From: Aldehydirespirator sp965200005
GTDB lineage: Bacteria; Actinomycetota; Acidimicrobiia; Acidimicrobiales; Aldehydirespiratoraceae
Direction: 5' to 3'
NCBI GenBank assembly: GCA_965200005.1
Contig: OZ241331.1
Coordinates: 2,294,001-2,358,000, forward strand
DNA: 64,000 nt
Program-made: the position numbers and the translations under genes
The notes under the pieces: model-generated
What the model saw: the letters and a program-made list of their open reading frames with translations, nothing else
Databases searched by the model: none
What the model was told of the DNA's origin: nothing
In this document: positions 59,298 to 64,000 of the stretch, piece after piece
Layout: each line of letters starts with the position of its first letter
Numbering within the stretch: the stretch's first letter is position 1

Positions 59298-60404
59298 CTA
59301 GCGCAGGAACTCAGGTACCGCCCACTCGTCGTCGTGGTCGAATACGGGCGATTTGTTCTCGAAGACGTCGGGGATGTCGGTTTCGGTTGTCTCGTGACGA
59401 CGGTTAGAGGGCCCCCCAGAGCCTCGTCGATCCGACTGGTTGGAGAAGCCCTTGCGGTCGCTCTCAAAGCCGGCGGCGATAACCGTGACCCGTACCTCGT
59501 CGCCAAGGTCTTCATCAATCACCGCTCCGAAGATGATGTTGGCATCCTGGTGCGCCACCGAATGCACCACATCGGCCGCCTCGTTCACCTCAAGCAGACC
59601 CAGGTTTGCAGGCCCCGAAATATTGAGCAGGACACCCGCTGAACGGTCAATTGAGGACTCCAGCAGCGGGCTAGCGATCGCCGCTCGAGCAGCGGCCACG
59701 ACCCGACCCTCACCACTGGCGCTGCCGACACCCATCAAAGCGCTACCAGCTTCAGTTAGCACTGTGCGGACATCAGCAAAGTCAGTATTGATCAGACCGG
59801 GAGTCGTAATCAGGCTGGTAATGCCGCCTACACCTTGCAACAACACTTCGTCGGCCATCTGGAAGGCATTGACCATGGTGGTCTTCTCGTCAGCGACCGC
59901 AATGAGCCGGTCGTTGGGGATGACGATCAAGGTGTCGACCTTTTCCTTGAGACGTTGGATCCCTTCTTCGGCCTGCGCACCGCGGCGCGCACCTTCAAAG
60001 CTGAATGGCCGGGTCACGACCCCGATCGTGAGCGCCCCGGATCCCTTAGCAACTTCAGCAACCACAGGGGCTGCACCGGTTCCAGTCCCGCCACCCTTAC
60101 CGGCGGTAATGAACACCATGTCGGCGCCATCAAGTGCTTCGGAGATCTCGTCAATGTGTTCCTCGGCGGCCCGGCGTCCGATCTCGGGGTCTGAACCAGC
60201 ACCAAGACCACGAGTCAGGTTGCGACCCAGATCAATCTTGATGTCGGCGTCGCTCATTCCCAGAGCTTGAGCGTCGGTGTTGGTGGCGATGAACTCAACT
60301 CCGATCAGTCCCGCGTCAATCATTCGGTTGACAGCGTTTACGCCACCGCCACCGACGCCTACGACCTTGATGACGGCGACAAAGTTGTGGGATTCAGCCA
60401 TCAT
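59298..60404 (-). CDS. ftsZ: Cell division GTPase FtsZ
   Basis: FtsZ, 368 residues. GTP site: IKVVGVGGGGVNAVNRMI, NTDAQAL, the tubulin signature FITAGKGGGTGTGAAPVVAEVAK (about 95), RPFSFEGARR, T7 loop FADVRTVLTEAGSALMGVG. The C-terminal conserved tail WAVPEFLR binds FtsA/SepF-type partners. Start ATG 60404 is preferred because AGGAGG (60415-60420) is 10 bases upstream; the frame opens with TTG at 60413 and a second ATG is at 60401. It is 220 bases after ftsQ. Confidence 0.97.
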   Translation of the reverse strand: MMAESHNFVAVIKVVGVGGGGVNAVNRMIDAGLIGVEFIATNTDAQALGMSDADIKIDLGRNLTRGLGAGSDPEIGRRAAEEHIDEISEALDGADMVFITAGKGGGTGTGAAPVVAEVAKGSGALTIGVVTRPFSFEGARRGAQAEEGIQRLKEKVDTLIVIPNDRLIAVADEKTTMVNAFQMADEVLLQGVGGITSLITTPGLINTDFADVRTVLTEAGSALMGVGSASGEGRVVAAARAAIASPLLESSIDRSAGVLLNISGPANLGLLEVNEAADVVHSVAHQDANIIFGAVIDEDLGDEVRVTVIAAGFESDRKGFSNQSDRRGSGGPSNRRHETTETDIPDVFENKSPVFDHDDEWAVPEFLR

Positions 60405-60624
60405 GGGCGCCAAACCTCCTGAAGCGTGAGACTGTTTGAGGGGCGAATCCGGGCGCGGTAATTCGCCACTTCAAACCCCGACGGTATCCGATATGGGCAC
60501 GGTGTTGGTGAAGCCAGCACCTGCGCGGTGAATCGTAGGTTCAGTGTGGCAAAAGCATGGTGCCCGTTGCACCGGGTTTGTGGTTCGATTAAAGCCAGAG
60601 TGCGATCCTTTGAACTACGCAAAA
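60405..60624 (-). other. ftsQ-ftsZ intergenic region
   Basis: This 220-base gap holds the AGGAGG ribosome site of ftsZ (60415-60420). No convincing sigma70 promoter, hairpin or small ORF was found, though ftsZ often has its own promoters here in actinobacteria. Confidence 0.5.
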
Positions 60625-61398
60625 CTAGCAAAATGGGTGACGTCTCAGGGTTGGAATGTCTGCCATGGCTACGTCGATAGCGGCAGCACATCTAAGGTCA
60701 GTTCCGGCTAGCAAAGCCCGGAGCGCGCTGACCTTGTCTGAGAGCAGGGTCGGTTGTCCTAGATGCACGATTGCGCCGCCATAAAGCTCTAGACCGACAT
60801 CTCCACTGGTCGGGTCAAGAGTCACAGTTCTGACCCAGTGTCGCAGGTCTGTGGGCATCGCCAACACCACCGCAATTGGGCCATCCGCGCTTGTATGGAT
60901 ACCCCCTAGGTTGCCCTCAAATGGCACTGAAATGTGAGGCAGGCGGTCACTAGCCGTGGCCGCACCAGCCGGTAGCCAACCGATCACATAAGCATTCGAG
61001 TCAATCTGGCCGAGGCGTCCATGACTACCGGGAACTACCGCCACGGGGACACGGGGAACCACTTCGATTTGCACGGCTGAAGGCCAGTCTCTGTTGATCT
61101 GCACCGACCTCACCCAGGGAATCTCTGCTATCTGATCTTGAGCACGCCTGGTGTCCACATAAAGCAACGGTTCATCGACCTCGATCTCTGAGCTGTGAGC
61201 GATGATCGACTCGCGGACAGGACTGACACCCGATATCGCTATCTCGTCCACATCAAGTAAGGGAGTTAGCGTCACACCAAAGGCCGCAGCAACCGTCAGC
61301 AGGATTATCCCGAACACGATCAAGATACGAAGCCGGCGACGTCCACGAGCGCGCATCACCGCGATACGGCGGGCTTGTACTCGCGGATCGACTTTCAC
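60625..61398 (-). CDS. ftsQ: Cell division protein FtsQ
   Basis: A bitopic membrane protein of 257 residues: short basic cytoplasmic N-terminus (RARGRRRLR), a single helix (ILIVFGIILLTVAAAFGV, about 25-42), a POTRA domain (LLDVDEIAISGVSPVRESIIAHS, VDEPLLYVDTRRAQDQIAEIPWVRSVQINRDWPSAVQIEVVPRVPVAVV) and a beta domain. The GTG/ATG overlaps the murB stop by four bases. Part of the division complex with FtsB/FtsL. Confidence 0.94.
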   Translation of the reverse strand: MKVDPRVQARRIAVMRARGRRRLRILIVFGIILLTVAAAFGVTLTPLLDVDEIAISGVSPVRESIIAHSSEIEVDEPLLYVDTRRAQDQIAEIPWVRSVQINRDWPSAVQIEVVPRVPVAVVPGSHGRLGQIDSNAYVIGWLPAGAATASDRLPHISVPFEGNLGGIHTSADGPIAVVLAMPTDLRHWVRTVTLDPTSGDVGLELYGGAIVHLGQPTLLSDKVSALRALLAGTDLRCAAAIDVAMADIPTLRRHPFC

Positions 61399-62375
61399 GC
61401 CGGCAATTCTGAAGTCTCAAAGCCAACCAGGCAGGTCTCTACTTCGAGATCAACGCCAAAGTTCTGGCTAACCCGACGCCTCACTTCTCGCATTAGAGAC
61501 ACCACATCGCTGGCACGAGCGCCCGGAGAGGCTTGTATGAAGTTGGCGTGCTTAGTTGAGACTTGGGCGCCCCCGACTCGTAGTCCCTTAGCTCCGGATT
61601 GGTCGATGAGACGACCTGCAGCATCACCGGCTGGGTTAGTGAACACCGAGCCGGCGTTGCGCCCACCAGGTTGGTTGGCGCGTCTCCAAGCCACGATCTC
61701 GCTCAGCTGCTCGCGGATTGCGGCGGGTTCTGCTCGCTGGAGTTGAATCGTCGCTTCGACGACTACCTCGCTGGCTGAGACATTGCTCGTGCGGTAGCCG
61801 AGTTCCAGCTCAAAGGGGTTGTTGTGCCGCCACTTGCCGGTGTGTAAATTGATGATGGTGGCGCTTTGAAGGCACGCCTTCATGTCAGAGCCATGACCAC
61901 CGGCGTTCATGCGAACTGCTCCCCCGACGCTGCCGGGTACCCCTACTGCCCATTCGAAGCCGGTCAGTCCTGCCGGAGCGCAAGCCCTCGCCAGCACTGG
62001 GAGTGGCACGGCGCTACCAGCGCGTGCTCGGGTGCTCGAGAAGTCAAAGCTTGCGAATTCGCCGTCGAGTAGCACGGCGAGGCCCCCAAAGCCTCGATCT
62101 GCGACAAGCAGGTTCGATCCCCGGCCGATCACAAGCACCGCCACACGTGGGGATGGCGAGCCCGTCGATGCATGTGAGGCCTGTACCGCCGCTAGGGCGT
62201 CGGCGAGCAGATCGAGATCTGAGCGGCTCGAGACCGTGACACTCAGGCTCGCCCGTCCCCCGGTGCGGTAAGTGCTGTGGGCTGCGAGGCAATAGTCACG
62301 GCACAAACCTGGTGCCAACCTCGATGCTGCTAGTCGCTGCTCGAGTTCCGCAAGTGCACCGCGAGCGTTGCCCAT
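61395..62375 (-). CDS. murB: UDP-N-acetylenolpyruvoylglucosamine reductase
   Basis: MurB reduces the enolpyruvyl group to make UDP-MurNAc, using FAD. The 326-residue protein shows YRTGGRASL, VLVIGRGSNLLVADRGFGGLAV (FAD), GLTGFEWAVGVPGSVGGAVRMNAGGHGSDM and the catalytic Ser and Glu region GGRNAGSVFTNPAGDAAGRLIDQSGAKGLRVGGAQVSTKHANF. It overlaps murC by one base and ftsQ by four. Confidence 0.96.
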   Translation of the reverse strand: MGNARGALAELEQRLAASRLAPGLCRDYCLAAHSTYRTGGRASLSVTVSSRSDLDLLADALAAVQASHASTGSPSPRVAVLVIGRGSNLLVADRGFGGLAVLLDGEFASFDFSSTRARAGSAVPLPVLARACAPAGLTGFEWAVGVPGSVGGAVRMNAGGHGSDMKACLQSATIINLHTGKWRHNNPFELELGYRTSNVSASEVVVEATIQLQRAEPAAIREQLSEIVAWRRANQPGGRNAGSVFTNPAGDAAGRLIDQSGAKGLRVGGAQVSTKHANFIQASPGARASDVVSLMREVRRRVSQNFGVDLEVETCLVGFETSELPA

Positions 62376-63793
62376 CAGCGTCCAGCTGGAGTGAGGCCGC
62401 GGGTAGTTGAGCGCTCCTCAAGCCGTTCGATTACGAGGTCGGGCAATGTCGTTAGATCACCAGCGCCCAGTGTCAGGCAAAGGTCGCCGGGACGTAGGCG
62501 ATCCACGAGCCAGGCGGTCACATCGTCGAGTCGTGGTAACCAACTCAACGAGGCCCACGGGTCAGCGTCAAGCACTGCGTCAAGGACGATCTTGGATGTC
62601 ACACCGGGGATCGGAGATTCCCCAGATGGGTAGATGTCGGTGAGCACCAGAACATCGGCGTCTTCGAAGGAGCTCGCGAACTTGCGGCCCAGCGAAGCCG
62701 TGCGGCTGTAGCGATGCGGCTGGAAGACGCACACCACCCTGTCCCAGGTGCCGGTGCGCGCAGCAGCTAGCGCCGCAGTGACTTCACCAGGCAGGTGTGC
62801 ATAGTCATCGACGAAGGTGACGCCAGAGACACTGCCGCGGAACTCGAAGCGTCGCGCAACACCACCGAAACGCGACAGCGCCACTGCCGCGTCGTTAAAG
62901 GACGCTCCTGCTGCCATGCCCGCAACGGCTGCCGCCGCAGCGTTGTAGGCGTTGTGCATTCCCGGTGTCGGCAGTCGCACCCTGCCCAACCGCCTAGCCG
63001 TGCCGTTGTTGTGCCAGAGGTCAAATGACACAGAGGGCATGCGCAGTGAGATGTTTGTCATTCGATAGTCGGCGTCGGGCGAGGTTCCAAAACTGATGGC
63101 ACCGGCAGCGCTACCAAGCCGCGACGCGACCGGATCGTCAGCGCACACCACAGCACTAGAAGCGTCACGTATGTAGCGATCGAAGGCGTCTTCGAGAGTG
63201 GAAGTCGATCCGCCGTAGGCCTCAAGATGGTCGGGTTCGACATTGGTGACCACAGCAACCTCGGCCGGGAGCGACAGGAACGTGCGGTCACTCTCATCAG
63301 CTTCCACCACGAACCACTCGCCGGAACTCCAGGCCGCGCCGGTGCCGATCTCGTTCACGTCGCCGCCAATGATGAACGACGGTTGCAAGCCCGCTTCGAC
63401 TAGCACTAACGCCAGCATCGACGAGGTCGTGGTCTTGCCATGTGTGCCAGCAACCGCGATGGTGCGTTGATTGGCGGCAATCGCCGGAAGGATGTCACGG
63501 CGGCGCAACACCGGTACCCCACGTGACCTCGCTTCGCGGACTTCGGGATTGTTCCGGTTGATGGCGCTTGAGATGGCGAGGTAGTCAGCATCTGAGATGT
63601 TGCTGGGATCGTGGCCGATGGCGACCTTGACTCCCTCAGCACGAAGTCGTGTGACGAGGGGGCCGTCCTTTAGATCCGAGCCGCTGACGCGGTGACCCAT
63701 GGCGTTTAGGACCGAAGCGATAGCGCCCATGCCGGCCCCACCGGCACCGACGACATGGATGGCACATGGGACTGATAGGTCGACACTCACCAT
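62375..63793 (-). CDS. murC: UDP-N-acetylmuramate--L-alanine ligase
   Basis: MurC adds L-Ala to UDP-MurNAc. The 472-residue protein has the Rossmann start IHVVGAGGAGMGAIASVLNAMG, the ATP site VAGTHGKTTTSSMLAL (about 115), VVEADESDRTFL, NVEPDHLEAYGG, FVDDYAHLPGEV and VVCVFQPHRYSRTASL. Start ATG 63793 shares one base with the murG stop (TGATG); a TTG three bases upstream is also in frame. Confidence 0.96.
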   Translation of the reverse strand: MVSVDLSVPCAIHVVGAGGAGMGAIASVLNAMGHRVSGSDLKDGPLVTRLRAEGVKVAIGHDPSNISDADYLAISSAINRNNPEVREARSRGVPVLRRRDILPAIAANQRTIAVAGTHGKTTTSSMLALVLVEAGLQPSFIIGGDVNEIGTGAAWSSGEWFVVEADESDRTFLSLPAEVAVVTNVEPDHLEAYGGSTSTLEDAFDRYIRDASSAVVCADDPVASRLGSAAGAISFGTSPDADYRMTNISLRMPSVSFDLWHNNGTARRLGRVRLPTPGMHNAYNAAAAAVAGMAAGASFNDAAVALSRFGGVARRFEFRGSVSGVTFVDDYAHLPGEVTAALAAARTGTWDRVVCVFQPHRYSRTASLGRKFASSFEDADVLVLTDIYPSGESPIPGVTSKIVLDAVLDADPWASLSWLPRLDDVTAWLVDRLRPGDLCLTLGAGDLTTLPDLVIERLEERSTTRGLTPAGR

Positions 63794-64000
63794 CAACTCT
63801 CCCCCTGCTCTCCCCGGCCAACTCCTGCACTATCTCGACGAAGACGCCGGCGATGTCTGCGCCCTTGCCGACGTTGCGCGGCTTCTTCTGCGATATCCAC
63901 GATTGCCGATGCGGCGTCTGGTCTCGCTATCGACGCTCCCGCTCGACTCATAGCTGCTAGGCGCTCGCCGTCAGCAAGCAGCGCATCTACCTCAGCGACC
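63793..64000 (-). CDS. murG: MurG undecaprenyl-PP-MurNAc-pentapeptide GlcNAc transferase (C-terminal fragment)
   Basis: The last 68 codons read VAEVDALLADGERLAAMSRAGASIARPDAASAIVDIAEEAAQ, typical of the MurG C-terminus, ending in a short Arg/Gly-rich tail. Position directly upstream of murC with one-base overlap matches the conserved mur/fts order. The rest lies beyond base 64000. Confidence 0.85.
   Translation of the reverse strand, partial: VAEVDALLADGERLAAMSRAGASIARPDAASAIVDIAEEAAQRRQGRRHRRRLRRDSAGVGRGEQGES

Noticed and set aside
59440..60270. 276-residue open frame antisense to ftsZ on the plus strand
   Set aside because: It is a low-complexity Ser/Ala/Thr/Arg-rich shadow of a highly conserved gene, with no ribosome site and no family motif.

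Overview
This 64 kb window looks like chromosome of a high-GC actinobacterium. An Acidimicrobiia-type marine or aquatic lineage is my best inference. Support comes from a mycothiol synthase (MshD-like), a bacterial proteasome activator (Bpa), DivIVA and SepF beside FtsZ, a RegX3-type response regulator, menaquinone genes (menA, menG) and an F420-type luciferase-family oxidoreductase. Genes are dense, often overlap by 1-4 bases, and GTG starts are common. No rRNA, tRNA, CRISPR array, insertion sequence or prophage was seen, and no gene-free stretch reaches 300 bases.

Layout. 1-6284 (minus) is a mixed tryptophan block: GroES-like protein, hisI, trpE, ygfZ, a J-domain protein, trpC, trpF and trpB (cut by the window edge). 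6362-14021 holds a small unknown protein coupled to a SNF2 helicase, then a fused indolepyruvate:ferredoxin oxidoreductase. 14134-19386 is a compact his operon (hisD-C-B-H-A-F, minus). 19481-22832 has nth, mshD, a small membrane protein, menG and a YbaK deacylase. 23009-30163 (plus) is a pyrimidine or hydantoin catabolism operon (carbamoyl amidohydrolase, dihydropyrimidinase, LLM oxidoreductase) followed by an ABC importer with a THI5-like binding lipoprotein. 30343-34910 is an accessory stretch: a secreted protein of about 30 plant-type leucine-rich repeats, then an AbiEi/AbiEii-type toxin-antitoxin pair. 34914-47671 is mostly housekeeping: menA, an orphan response regulator, a YyaL/SPATA20 homologue, a thiolase with its OB/Zn-ribbon partner, a nitroreductase, dnaE, bpa, a phosphodiesterase and an Rrf2 regulator.

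47864-53162 is the most remarkable region. A BCCT-type betaine carrier and a ProX/OpuAC-type binding lipoprotein form a minus-strand pair with no ABC partner. Divergent from them is one 722-residue protein that joins a ProX/OpuAC-type domain to an ionotropic-glutamate-receptor core: a split amino-acid-binding domain interrupted by a two-helix pore with a potassium selectivity filter (TVGYGD). This looks like a ligand-gated K+ channel with an osmolyte-binding amino-terminal domain, placed beside osmolyte uptake genes. The sequence suggests an osmotic sensing and response module.

53216-64000 (minus) is a division and cell-wall cluster, listed by descending coordinate (transcription order): murG (partial), murC, murB, ftsQ, ftsZ, pgeF, yggS, sepF, yggT, divIVA, a degenerate TraR/DksA protein, lspA and rluD.

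A second theme is recurrent short tandem duplication at gene edges. Gene tails including the stop codon are copied downstream (ior, ybaK, the second ABC permease), and short in-frame repeats extend the N-termini of HisH and HisI.
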